A stretch of 64,000 bases of DNA from Anadara kagoshimensis. Lineage: Eukaryota > Mollusca > Bivalvia > Arcoida > Arcidae. The position numbers were made by a program, and so were the translations under genes. Shown piece by piece: positions 1 to 11,573 of this stretch (within the stretch, counting starts at the first letter, position 1; the number at the start of each line of letters is the position of its first letter). The stretch lies in the NCBI GenBank assembly GCA_021292105.1, contig CM037865.1, positions 20,911,428-20,975,427 on the forward strand, in the 5' to 3' direction. The notes under the pieces are model-generated. The model was not told the DNA's origin. It was given only the letters and a program-made list of their open reading frames with translations, and ran no database searches.

Positions 1-1024
1 CCAATATACATGCCTATACAAAAAGTTTATAGTTTTTGAGATAATTAACCATTTAAGTATTCATTCAATTCTATGACCTTGACCTTTGAACCTATGACCT
101 TCATTCATATATCAAAATGATCGTTAGGCCAATACCTACAATATTCCAATATACATGCCTATACAAAAAGTTCATAGTTTTTGAGATAATTAACCATTTA
201 AGTATCTGTTCGAATCTATGACCTTGACCTTTGAACCTATGACCTTTATCTATATATCAAAATTATCGTTAGGCCAATACCTACAATATTCCAATATACA
301 TGCCTATACAAAAAGTTTATAGTTTTTGAGATAATTAACTATTTTGGTATTCTTGGACATCTGTGACCTTGACCTTTGAACCCATGACCCTGATCTATGT
401 ATCAAAATGATCCTCATGTTAATACCTACAAATAACTGAAAATCCTACGCCATTTTCACAAGAAATGTTAAAAAAATAGCATTTTTTATCAAAGGTCAAA
501 AACTGGGACATGACCTTGACCTTCGACCTTGACATCAATTGGAAGAAAATTGCAAGACAAGATCAACAGTGAAAACTCCATACAATTATCTTCAGCCGTT
601 ATGAAGTTATAACAATAAATGTCTCATTTTAAAAATTACGTAATTTTACGCAAAAAACGCGTAACCTATTTTTCGTCTAATTTTCATGAAAAACACAATT
701 TTAATGTTCCCAGGTATGCTGAATCCAAATATCCAATCAAAAATTGCCTGCACCTTTTGGTTTCAGAGAAGAAGATTTTTTTGTCTTTTTGCTATTTTTA
801 GTAACAGCGGCCATCTTGTTGGGCGTGGCCAAACCCGGAACACAATTTTGAAAGGCTGCTACCCAGGCATGATAATCACTAAGTTTCATCAAATATGGCC
901 CAGTAGTTTTGGAGGAGAAGATTAAAATGTAAAGTTTACACACGACGGACGACGGACGACGGACGACGCACGACGGACGGTGATAGATTGCAATAGCTCA
1001 TCTGAGCCTTTGGCTCAGGTGAGC
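1..1024 (+). mobile_element. Helentron-like interspersed element, copy 1 (left end outside window)
   Basis: The copy begins outside the window. It shows about three units of a 145-bp tandem repeat, each with the string TGACCTTGACCTTTGAACC, then a 3' core with a GACGGAC-type microsatellite (about 943-980) and a terminal hairpin (CTCATCTGAGCC, short loop, GGCTCAGGTGAG) ending in GAGC before TAA. The same arrangement recurs at 28207-30524 and 40378-41956. Tandem core plus 3' hairpin is the layout of the HINE/Helentron-associated elements known from molluscs, such as oyster CvE and pearl. Family assignment is by structure only. Short ORFs at 619-925 belong to the repeat and recur in the copy at 41547-41850. 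Confidence 0.75.
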
Positions 1025-1913
1025 TAAAAATTAATATTTTGACAAAATTAAATCAATATAAATGCTATAAGCTTGCTGTTATCTTCAAAGATTGAATGCA
1101 GTTAGGCGTACAGATTACACTACATATGTACCCTCACTTAAACATAGCTAAGGTTAACATGCAAAATTCATAGAAAAACCTGACAAATTTGCCCCAAAAA
1201 GGAAGCACTCATCTTTGATATGGAAATAAATATAATGTAAAGTTTGAAAACTAAAGCTGCTATACAGTGGGACTTGCAGATTAAACAAAGTAACTATGAT
1301 GAATTGACAGACAATACATATCTTGTATGACCAGATGACCTTTCCTGACATATGACAATCACAGGACATCATTCTTTGAGGATCATGATGTAATTTTGTC
1401 AGAAAATGATAACCAAGTCTCCAAAATTTACAACCTTTCAATGCGTTTCAAGTTTTAATTTTGTAAGTTTAGAATGAATAACTTTGTTTTTAGTATTAAC
1501 CAAAATAAGGTACGTTCCTTCCAGTGGTCATCTTATTTTAATCTAGAATGTTGAATAACAAAATTAGATTTTACAGACATGGCATCTATGTCTATGTAAA
1601 TAACGGACATTAAAATGGAAGAAAAACAATTATTACTTATTTCCAACACTGCCTATGATGTACTCATTTCATTACACCCGATACAAATCTGACGGATCAC
1701 CAGCTACGCCCACTATGTTCCGACAAAGCCCTGGCATGCTTGAATTATATACAAAAACAATGAAAACTCAGCCTTAATTTTGCCATTTAATGACGTCACT
1801 GACATAAGAACATCATTAGTTGCCGTGAGGCTGCTTTGGTATTGTGATGGCGGCCAGAGTCGGAACTTAAAAGGCATGGTCGGCGATACGACAATTGTCT
1901 GTATAGACCAGTG
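1025..1913. other. Intergenic stretch without recognised gene
   Basis: No coding signal is seen on either strand. A perfect CRE palindrome TGACGTCA lies near 1790, and the string GATGGCGGCC, similar to a YY1 initiator element, lies near 1845. The plus-strand ATG there runs only seven codons to a stop. No downstream exon was recognised, so a promoter call is not supported. Confidence 0.4.
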
Positions 1914-1914
1914 T

Positions 1915-1920
1915 TTTATT
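1915..1920 (-). promoter_or_regulatory. Candidate poly(A) signal of the minus-strand gene ending at 2058
   Basis: TTTATT on the plus strand reads AATAAA on the coding strand, about 140 nt past the stop codon at 2058. It is the nearest canonical hexamer downstream. Confidence 0.45.
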
Positions 1921-2057
1921 GCTTTTCACTTCCTATTTCCAAATACAACCTCTTGATACAGAAAACCAGTTATTTTAGGAGCAGGAAATTTTCATGAAAA
2001 TTCATTTGTTTAAATGCAATGTCAACACAGTGCTGAATTTAGAAATGGTTAAAAATG

Positions 2058-4065
2058 TTAATCATCGTCAATGATTATGATTGGATCGGCTTCCTTCCCA
2101 TCATCCATATTTGGTACAGCAGTCATTTCCTGTTTAACAATAATATCTTGAACAGATTTTACAGGTCCTTGATTTTCAGTAGCTAAATTACCTGAGGTAT
2201 GCACAGTAGATTCTGGACTTTGACAAGCATTTTCTAACACAGGCATTTGTCTAGTTGGACTGACGACCTTATCTAATTCAGGCGGTACATCTTCATCGCT
2301 ATCAATAATCTCCATGGCTTCTTCCACATTTTGGTTATTTTGGGTAATTACAAACTGTCCATCATTATTACTAGTAATACTGCTTCTGCTTTTTGCCACT
2401 AAAATGTGTTCGTGTGGGCAGTATTCTCCAAGACAAACGTCCCCAAGACAAGTTCTGTTTGATTTACGAATATTTTTATCAGACTGTGGCAAAGCGTTTG
2501 CTGAAGATTCATTCCAAGTTGTAACACCAGAGCTTGCGGCTTCTTGTTCACCAGCTAAAGAGTTATAACTTGAAACATCATTTAATGTTGATACAGGTGT
2601 TGGGAATCGAACATCTGAATTGCTTAGCTCAACAGGATAAGGTTCCTGTACGGAAGATGTTATCACTGAACTTGAATTTGAAAACGGTTCAAAATTTGAC
2701 TCCTTTTCCATTTCAAACACTTCAGTTTTAATAATATCCTCATTTTCTTTTTTAATAACAGTACCTTCTAAATTTTCAATTTCTACTTGTGGAGGGGGAA
2801 ACCATGTGCTAGATTCAATAATTTGCATATCGTCATCGTCATCATCATTTTCTGGGTCATCCCCCTCTACTTTATACAGACACATTGGCACTGGGACTGA
2901 TGCAGGTTGGTCCTGCAGATATATACTTTCAATCTCTGTTTGTTCATTGTCTTTGGTTTTTCTTTTTCAGTGATTCTGAACCTTTTATTGGGGACATAGT
3001 CAGTTAATTCCATATCATCGTTAATCTCTTCAGTAACCTTTGGAGTTGTTTCAGTTGCTGTCTCTTCAGGAGCGTCTTTTTCGCTTGCACTTTCAGTAGA
3101 TGATGACACATTCCTGCTGCGTTTGGCTGGTGATTTTTGTCTTCTGGCTGGCAGATCTTTCTCGGGTTCACTTTCACTCTCACTAGAAGATTCCTTTGTA
3201 GATTCTTTCCTCGGTCTACCAAGTTTCTTTTTGTTCACGTCTTTTTGAGCAAAGTTTGGTCTTGCTTTTACATTTTTCTTCCCTCCACCCAAGCCTGGTT
3301 TCTTTTATCAGCTATTCTGATTCTGAAATTAGACTTGGGTGTTGGTGGTGTGTTTGGCGATTTGCTTTGTTCTCTTGGCTTAGGTCCAGGTTTCTTTCTT
3401 TCCGGTGCAGGTGCAGGGTTAACAAATCGTACTGGTGGTGGTCTTCTTTCTCTTAGTCTACTAGATACTTTTGGTGGTTCCGGTAGCTCAAATTTCTTTT
3501 TACTTTTCGGGATTGGACCTTTTGTTTTAGATGACGTGGATTTTTCATTTTTTGACTCCGATATATACTGATCTCCTACAATAAAATACAGTATAAATCT
3601 GAATAAGCTAATGATGTGTTTAACTCTCTTGCTGCCAAATCAAACTTCAAAACAGCAATGACAGTGCCTTTTTCAATTGCAAAGTTGGCAGAGCCAAATT
3701 GAAGTTCACAATGCAAAGTAATACATGTATAATGTTAACAATTATTTGTTATGTGCATCTTGTAATCATATGACATCATTAGTTAATGGTAATTTTAATC
3801 TCAATAGTCAGCGTTAGTATTTTTTGTTGTTTTACAAATCTTTTTAAGTATACCTTTGTCTAATAACCAAGAGTTGTCAGTCCTATTGAACAAACATATG
3901 TGTCCCTGTGGCAGGCTGTCGGTAGAAGACACAGAGAACACACATGTAAAACTCTATGTGGCAGCAGCAGGAGGATTAAAGTCTACATTAAACTAAATTT
4001 AGATTGTATAAATGATATTTTTTGGTAAATCAAAGTACATGTTGATGGAAAGCAGGGGAGAGGGG

Positions 4066-4101
<36 letters not shown>

Positions 4102-7100
4102 TGAACCCTGGTATGCAGAAGACAGGCATATCACTCTCCCAGTTACATTTACATTACACTGACACCAGGTGAACCAGTCGATATTTGTCCTACTGACACC
4201 AGGTGTACCAGTTGATATTCTGTCCTCTTAATACCTAACACCTAGCTAGAAACCAGTATTTATAATTTAAAGTCTTACTTATACAAGATACTGCCTTCGG
4301 GTCTGGTTTTAGATATTAATAGGACAGAGTATCCACTGGTTCAACCAGTGTCAGTACTGACTCTGTGAGCTACGCTCGTAGCATCTTAAATTTAGTGTTC
4401 ACTGATACAAGATAGATCACAAAATCTACAAATTTCTTTCTAAAAACATGAACTTGTTCTTAGATTAATCCTTATACAGATTAACAGAGTAGCTGAAAAG
4501 AGTGCTCATGTGATGATAAACGTTACAACAACTAAAACATTTTCCAAACTCTTTCTTTTTCATGAATTGGTTAGAAAATTTATACCTGAATTCTGATTTT
4601 CTTGATGTCAAAACTCAAAATTGGATTTATTAGTTAATGTATGGGTTTGAGCAAAATTTGAATTTGTATTTTGAATTATCACAAAAATAACCATAACACA
4701 ACAACTATAAATTTTCATTTCACCTTAACCTCAAATGTGTCAGATTTTCTTGAAACTGTACTCAATGGCTAAAATTTACTAATGTTAAAAGAATGTTCAT
4801 ACACACCAAATTTTCCAACTTTAATGTCCAGTTTCTGAACCCAACAGAGCATTCTAGCAAAATCCTGTCTTTTAAGTGACATTCTACTAAATAACTTTAA
4901 AACTTCTTTTTTGGCTTCTTGAAGATCTGTAATTTAATAGAAATAAAAAAAATACATGTTAACTCGACCAAAAATAACAGGGATGAAGCTTTACTATTTT
5001 GAGTCATCAGGGAACCAGCTTACTTCAGAAAAGAAGTTGTAATGATAATAAGTAGCTACAATGTGTAACTTAAGGGGCCAGGCTTATTTTTAGGAACTAT
5101 GGGCTACAGGGCCCCTGCTATTCTTAACCTCAGACATAAGTTAACACAATTTAATACTATAAATCTGGAAATTTTGCACACAATTATTTTTCCGCAAGGA
5201 TCATTTTTTAAGATATTTGTGTAGTTTTATTTTCACATCATGTGATGATTGTCAGTGCAAAAGCAAGTGAATTATATCAAAATAAAATAATATACATGTA
5301 CACATTTGTTGTATTAATTTTGTAAAAGTTTTATGCCACACAACATAGAGCATCAGTTTTTAAGGTCTCTTCCCAAAGGACCCCACAACTTTCATTTCTA
5401 AATGCCGAGTGCTTAGCGAAAGAACAGTCACAATCCACTTCCAAGTCTTATGTCAGACCCAGTTGGGGTTCAAACCCATGAACTCCTGCATATGAAGCAA
5501 TCACTCTACCAACTTAACTACTGTAGAGGTCAAAAATAACATGAATAATGAGCAATTGAGATAAATTTTTATTGGTCTTATATATAGATGACCTTTAAGA
5601 CAGGTTCACAGTATATATACCTGATATTATTGTGGTGTCCTGTCGTATTCTGCTAGCTTGTCTTGTAGGATAACCATCTGACACTGTCTCTGTTTTAGCT
5701 GCCTCTGTTACTGTGCTGGATGATTTTGTTGGTGTATATCTACAAACAGATCCGAGAAAATAAAATGTCTGTCCAAAGACTAGCACAGTCTCTTGAGAGA
5801 CAAATATCCACATTCCAAAGATTACCAAGTTGTAGTTTACATGTTTAGATTTGACCTTGTGACATTGACCCTTGAACTATGCACTTAAATTTGGTATATT
5901 ACACATCATTTGTGCCACGTTTGATCAAAATCCATCCCTATAGGCATGGAAGATATGGAGCAGACGTGATACGAGGAGATAGACAGACGAATGGATAGAC
6001 AGACAGGGTGATTCTTATATATAACCTCCCCAGCTTTATTGGGGGGGAGGGTATAAATATAGACTCAACAAGAACATATTTATCTGACACAGACTTGATG
6101 AAGTAAAGCAAATGAGATTACAATACTCTCTTCTGGATGGAAGGTGCTTCTGTGGCTGTGTGGTTACTAGTATATATTTACAGATCATAGCACTTCTAGT
6201 TTCAAATCCCACAAGCATATCCTAGTGCAAAAAGTTTGTCAGTTTGCTTGTTGAAGGTCAGTGGTTTTCTCTAGGTACTCCAGTTTCCTAAACCATTCCC
6301 AGAACTGACAACCTCCATGTAAGTGAAATAACCTTGCCTTGATAATCAATCCACTCTATCATGACATTAACCCTTACATTTCAGCTGGAACCCACACATT
6401 TAGACTAGGGCTGTGTTGCTCATTGGCATACCACACAGCTGAGCCCTGTAAATGCTTCATGACTTGTGACCATTGTTGTAAATCATTATCTCTTTGCAAT
6501 ATTTAATCTGGTTTTCATAGGACCAAAAAAATGTGAACTTCACAGACAAGTGGTCTTTATACAGAGGTTTTTTGTAATTGGTTCTTGAAACAAACAGACC
6601 TTGGTGAACAGGTGGTCCTTATATATACACATGTAGCTTTTTATTGGATTTTGAAGGGAAGGGACCTTAAAACAGTGGTCTTAATGGACATGTGATCTTT
6701 ATTGCCGGTTTTAATGTATATTATATACAGGTTTTTTTTACCTTGTTTTTAACAACTCCGCCAATGGCTTAATACTGGTCATTGTTTTGGCTATACTATC
6801 GTAATCTGTCCTTGTAAGATGGTACAACAGTGGGTAAAACTGTTTCTTCACTGTTCTAACCTCCTTAACTGCCTCATAATTGATCAACAGCTACAAGAAA
6901 TAGACCAAAATATCTGTTGCTGTTTAATGTAGATATATTTTTAACTAGTGTTGGACCGATTAATAAATTTAATCAATATCTAATCGTTTGAGCGTCCGAT
7001 TAGCAATGATCGATTTTAAAATCTAATAATCGATCAATTTTGATTATTTACTGAAGTTCGTTTATAAAAACAGAACGGTCCATTTGGAGCTTGTGTGTAA

Positions 7101-8304
7101 AATAAGTATGAAATTGTAGCTGAAATAAGTGTACTTGGAAAACACACATGTAAGGAAGAGTAAATGATCTTGAAAAATGGAGGATATTTTAAGACTTAAC
7201 TGAGATACAAATATCTTGCAGATATTATCAAGACTAAAAATTAGAATTTTATCTAAATTACTTTGTAATTTCCGCTTCAATTTACTAACCGATTATAATC
7301 GGAAAATCGATCGAAATCATCTTCCGATTATTACCAATTAATCGATTTTGAAAATAAAACCAATTCCGATCACTATTTTTAACCCATTTATATGTCAGAT
7401 ATATGGAGCCTCTTTCCATTGAGGTGGCTGAATAGTCTAAAGTGTTGGCTTACGGATGGATCACAGCACCTCTCACCATCTAGGTTCACATCCCACTCGA
7501 GGACCATCCTAGTGCGAGAAAGTTTGTCAGTTTGCTTGCTAAAGGTCACAGTTTTCTTAGGTCACTCCAGTTTCCTACACCATCACCTAAATATAGGTAA
7601 AGGAATCTTGACTGATGCCAAAATCGTTACTCCACTCTTCCTACTGAGAAATTCCTTCATGTGATGTCAGCATGGTCTAAAGTATATGCTTATGAATTCA
7701 GAGCATCTTTGACATGTAAGAATGTCAACTATTTGTTCTGTCAATTTTTTGGGCATTATAAAGGGGTTTGGCAATAAAACGGTGGAGATTTATAAAAAAG
7801 AAACGGAACTTGGGACATCAAAATAATGTAAACCAACTTTTATTCGCAGATATTAACTTTCGAGATTTTCTTGCCAAAACCATTTTGCAACTATTAACTT
7901 TCATGATATTGACTATAGTTCAATATTTGGTATAAATACTACCATTTTTAAAAACAAGTTCACCCCTGATTAACTTTCATGATTGTTTGTCTTAGCAAAA
8001 CATTCAAAAGTTACACACACAAATAAAAGTTGGTTTACAGAAGTGTGGGAATAAGCAAGCTGGCAGGGATTTATCAAGGAGCATCACAACAAAGTTTTAA
8101 TACCTCTAATGTCGCCTCAAGTGGCCATGTTGTGCCTGGATAAAAACCCGGCAGACTTGTGGGAGCACATGTAGCCACTGAATCACTGACAATGGTACTT
8201 GTATTGGCAGAATTCTTGGGCGTCGATTCTTTGACATCATCATCTGACAAACTGCCTTTATCTGAATCATCAGAATCAGACTCTACTGGAACAATATCTT
8301 TCTT
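2058..8304 (-). CDS. Disordered nuclear protein with AT-hook and SUMO-type motifs, 3' exons
   Basis: Five exons join in phase: 8304-8104, 6890-6742, 5739-5621, 4926-4807 and 3575-2058, all GT-AG. About 702 residues are visible and the N-terminus lies upstream. The first three exons carry an acidic serine-rich stretch (ESDSDDSDKGSLSDDD) and a short helical region (NYEAVKEVRTVKKQFYPLL). The last exon is basic and proline-rich (LRERRPPPVRF, KPGPKP), has an AT-hook-like KKLGRPRKE, then becomes acidic. The C-terminal third has three SUMO-consensus lysines (IKKE, IKTE, VKQE), an internal EIIDSDED and a terminal PIIIIDDD, which look like SUMO-interacting motifs. It also has a Cys-rich patch (CLGDVCLGEYCPH). 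The last exon stays open only if one A is added in each of two A-runs on the coding strand (3303-3306 and 2957-2967 on the plus strand). Family not recognised; a chromatin role is inference. Confidence 0.7.
4058..4100. repeat. (GA)n microsatellite with G-run
   Basis: A run of GA dinucleotides passes directly into a run of about ten Gs. It lies in the intron between the exons at 4926 and 3575. Confidence 0.9.
4960..5125. repeat. Dispersed repeat, uninterrupted copy
   Basis: The sequence from ACAGGGATGAAGC through TTCAGAAAAGAAGTTGTAAT to GGGCTACAGGGCCCCTGCTA also occurs at about 40307-42040. There it is split by the Helentron-like element at 40378-41956, so this copy serves as the empty-site reference for that insertion. 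Confidence 0.7.
5335..5530 (-). mobile_element. tRNA-derived SINE, degraded, minus strand
   Basis: Read on the minus strand it has a tRNA-like head with a decayed B box, followed by the body shared with the better copy at 14690-15019 (ATGCCGAGTGCTTAGCGAAAGAACAGTCAC on the plus strand in two parts). It lies in an intron of the minus-strand gene. Confidence 0.65.
5850..6055. repeat. Dispersed repeat (GACAGACAG end)
   Basis: A block running from a TTGACCTTGTGACATTGACC start to a GATAGACAGACAGGG end and then a GGGTATAAA-like tail. A diverged inverted copy lies at about 35165-35350 (GGGTATATAAGAATCACCCTGTC). This marks it as a dispersed repeat rather than unique sequence. Confidence 0.5.
6175..6385 (+). 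mobile_element. SINE family 2 fragment
   Basis: Contains AGTTTGTCAGTTTGCTTG, then a CACTCCAGTTTCC-like block and a final AAGTGAAA..CTTG segment, all shared with the copies at 7415-7645 and 38050-38300. Confidence 0.55.
6535..6720. mobile_element. Degenerate member of the TA-flanked CTATAAAGG MITE family
   Basis: Fragments such as GTGGTCTTTATACAGAGG and CAGGTGGTCCTTATATA match the subterminal parts of the better copies at 12626-12804 and 45572-45736. The termini are not recognisable here. Confidence 0.45.
6948..7376. mobile_element. Non-autonomous inverted-repeat element rich in ATCGATT
   Basis: The left end TAGTGTTGGACCGATTAAT pairs with a right end that reads TAGTGATCGGAATTGG on the other strand. 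Many CGATTAATCGATT motifs lie between them. The style resembles hAT non-autonomous elements. Exact target duplications were not resolved. Confidence 0.5.
7415..7645 (+). mobile_element. SINE family 2, tRNA Leu/Ser-like head
   Basis: The head carries an A-box-like GGTGGCTGAATAGTCTAA and a B-box-like GTTCACATCCC at tRNA-like spacing. It is followed by the family body (AGTTTGTCAGTTTGCTTG, CACTCCAGTTTCC). A closer head match is at 38050 (CAGTGGCTGAGTGGTCTAA). Confidence 0.65.
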
Positions 8305-8429
8305 CTGAAAGTGATGAAATAAAAGGAAATTAATGCAAGTATACACATTTTTAACCTGTCTTTTAAATTGACAAAATTTGAAGTTCTGAAATACAAAAAA
8401 ACTGTATAGCAAACTGCATAATGACATGC

Positions 8430-9512
8430 GTGTAATGGCTTATGTTCCAACAATGTTATATTGTGACAATATCTAACATTTTGTGGGCACGGACAACAAG
8501 ATTTAATTTGCTAGTAGATAACTGTTGTTTTGGGAAAAGTAGTGGTCAAATTGGGAAATTTTAGTTATTTTTTCCCCATCTTTATAGGGTAAATAAATTA
8601 TGGTAAGAAGTTATTTGTACATACATAACAGTTTGTCTGGTCTATTGAAATATCTTAACTTGATATATATGTGCATGATTACCAGGACACGGCATTGTGT
8701 GCCCCAGAAGAGGAGGTTAATCTCACAGGCAAATTTTTCAGAGTTGTGCCCCTTTGAAATTTTAATTCTTATCAAATTTTACAGAGTTGTGCCCCTTTGA
8801 AATTTTAATCATGATTTTGCAATCTTTACCAACAGCTTAAAAGCAAAAATGTAAATTGGTGTATCTTGCTACACTTAGCAGCACTCCTGTTTTATAATTG
8901 TATATGAATCCGGGATTATTTACAAGACACAATGAGGTTTCATTGTTCTTGCTGGGTGCTTTTTGAGGCCCGACATTCTTACCCCATTTACAATTCAAAA
9001 TATTGAGGTTTTGAGGGTTTTTTTTAACAATCACTTTGCCAATTTTTAATATTTTGGAAATTTCAGTATATTTGGAGTTTTTCACAATTTTGGCCATTAT
9101 GATACTTATTTTCACAATTGCAAGGGCACCGGCCCCATTAACCTAAGGGTGAGAGAGAGAGAGCTCTTGGTTTACCAGCAGACCACTTGACTCTGACAAT
9201 GATCAATACCCCATAACTTTTGTGTGAAATATTTTCTCAAACTCCTGGAATAACACCATTTTTTTTTTACAGGATGCAAGTCTGTTTCTTCATGTTTTCT
9301 GAATGGGACCAGGGATCTTGTAATTTTGAAAATTGTCAGTCAAATAGCCAAAATTGCAAGCATAAAAAAATCTATTTTTACAAAAACAGAAATATGAAAC
9401 CCTGTTTAATTAACTTAATTACTAGCACACATTAGCTTTATTTGTTTCCAGTTGGAATGTATTTTTATTTCAATTTATTTTTACAATGTTTATAGTCAAC
9501 TGAAAATATAAA
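8430..9512. other. Intronic or intergenic AT-rich sequence
   Basis: No exon was recognised on either strand. The segment TTTCAGAGTTGTGCCCCTTTGAAATTTTAAT is duplicated in tandem near 8735-8810. A short GA run lies at about 9150. Confidence 0.4.
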
Positions 9513-9735
9513 ACGAGAGGTCCATTGGGCCGGATATGCTCACCTGATAAATAATGGCTAGTGAATTATTTTTTTAAAAAAACATAAAAACTGGGCAAAG
9601 TGTAAAATGTGGACTGGATTGGACCCTTGGACTAGATTGGACTTTTGTTGTAAAATGTGGACTGGATTGGACTCAGTCTGGGACTGGATATTGGGCTGGG
9701 CTCATGGACTGGACTCTTGGATTCTTGAACTGAGT
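9513..9735. repeat. Truncated Helentron-like 5' end and TGGACTGGATTGGAC repeats
   Basis: ACGAGAGGTCCATTGGGCC followed by GCTCACCTGATAA is a decayed 5' end of the element family at 28207. Next come a few TGGACTGGATTGGACT repeats after GGGCAAAGTGTAAAATGTG. The same lead-in and monomer seed the large minisatellite at 13570-14291. Confidence 0.55.
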
Positions 9736-10224
9736 TCTTACTTTTCTTTAACTTGTTTTAAGTTTGGTCATTTGTTATTGAACAAAGAGATGTCTCAAAG
9801 TATTATGTAAATCAAATACAGTTGTGACTTGTTGATTTTAACATTTCATCTGTGATTTTATCAATACTTACTACAGTGGGTTTTTTTTTTCTCTTTATTA
9901 TAATCTATCGTATTTCCAAAAGAGATTTCTTATCAGATTTCATTTATTAAGTGAATTTTTTTGGTTAGAGATTTTTTGACATTTGAAAAGTCACATATGC
10001 TAGGTCTTAAAGTTGACGGTGATGATAGCCCATGTCTTTGAGACATTTTTTCACTTGAAGCATGAACTATAGAGATAACATCACAACAGCTTAAATACTT
10101 ATTATAAACAACAGCTGTAGAAAACTATGTAATATGATAAAATAAATACTATTGATAACTGGTTTTAAACACTACAAAAATGAGAATTCTTCTATTTAAA
10201 GAACATTTACTTTATTTTGCTTTT

Positions 10225-10230
10225 GAAAAT

Positions 10231-10270
<40 letters not shown>
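10225..10270. repeat. Long poly(T) tract
   Basis: About 40 consecutive Ts, then GTTGTTGTTG. Homopolymers of this length are unreliable in assemblies. Confidence 0.9.
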
Positions 10271-10271
<1 letters not shown>

Positions 10272-10417
10272 TTGTTGTTGAAAATAACATAAACTTCTTT
10301 ATTTATGAAATTACACTACCTATGTCACTGGTAAAATTTTAACATTTATGTTTAATGATTCTATGTACCATAAATAAAAATATTAATTGTTTATTTTAAT
10401 GAATCGTTCTAATGATA

Positions 10418-11565
10418 CTGTAGATTACTTATTTTTCGCGAGTAGAAAATTTCGCGGCAAGACAATCTTGGCCTTATTCGCGAATATTTGAATTCGCGTT
10501 TGGAATCTGACTGAATACAAAAATTCGCGATTGTTTGCAGCATAAATGTAAATAACAAAATAAAGACAGACATGACACGTGTTTAAAACTCTGTTAAAAT
10601 GTTCCGCCGTTTGATCGGAGAACCAATTAGTAGGCTAATCTCTTTAACCAATCAATAAAGAATTATAACAAATGTATATCGTTATTTGGTTTTCTTTCTT
10701 TACTATGGTGAGTAGTATTCACTACTGGAGTGAGTAGTGAGTAGTATTTACTGGTCTTATTAATGTACCGGATTTAAAATGAATACTCCATGCTAAGTGT
10801 CTCCTTCAATAGGTGGAAGAGCTGAAGGGAAAAAGTTAACTTATCAAGCACGCTTGGGACACTGTTAAATTCATGACTCACAGTTGTTAGTTTTGCCAAG
10901 ATGTACTAGTATTTATACAGTTTGTGACCGTTCTTTGTCTATGTTCAAATTTTATTTGGAATAATTTGTTTTTTTGTATTTAATTACATAAAGTAAACAA
11001 GGAATTCTTTAAAGTTGTTTTTCAAAAGTTACGCATTTTAGTATATAGGTATTGCTCTTGAAACAAGAGGATATACGTTCGGTATACTACAGGTAAAATT
11101 CGACGGATCGGAGAGAGAGAAAGAGAGTAGGTTTACATACAAGTATAGTAATGAACTACGTAACGACACGGTTCACTAACCCCATACACACCTGTATAAT
11201 TACCGGATAAAGATAATTACCGGATGGCTTCTATGGCGGTCTGTTTATATTCAAAACTTTATTGATCGATTTCAACAAAAGTATTTAATCAAACATGATA
11301 AATTTCATAAATAATTGATGATATGTACAATAATAACTTAAACAAAATCTCAAGGTCGTACGTAAACACAGAATTGTGTGGTGTAAGTTGTATCCCATCA
11401 ATTTCCCTGTATCGTGTCATTTAGTACCGGTATGACCGTATCGGAAATGTCAACATAGAATTATCTGCGTGCTGGAAATATTCGCGTGATATTTGAATTC
11501 GCGAATGAGGTGATTCGCGAATTTACGCGAAAATAAATCTCTCGCGAAATAAAAGTAATCTACAG
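10418..11565. mobile_element. 1.15-kb TA-flanked inverted-repeat element inside a coding block
   Basis: The left end CTGTAGATTACTTATTTTTC and the right end (CTGTAGATTACTTTTATTTC read on the minus strand) are inverted repeats, each bordered by a TA dinucleotide. That is the signature of Tc1/mariner-type insertion. The termini are rich in TCGCGAA motifs. No transposase ORF is seen, so it is non-autonomous. Its right border lies 8 bp from the last in-frame codons of the minus-strand block ending at 11574. Confidence 0.8.
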
Positions 11566-11573
11566 TAGTATAC

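Noticed and set aside
619..925. Small ORFs (MSHFKNYVILRKKR... and MKNTILMFPG...)
   Set aside because: They lie in the 3' part of the Helentron-like element and recur nearly unchanged at 41547-41850. Their similarity reflects recent element copying; they have no recognised domain.
1785..1870. CRE palindrome and ATGGCGGCC as a plus-strand promoter
   Set aside because: The ORF stops after seven codons and no downstream plus-strand exon was found. Too little for a gene or promoter call.
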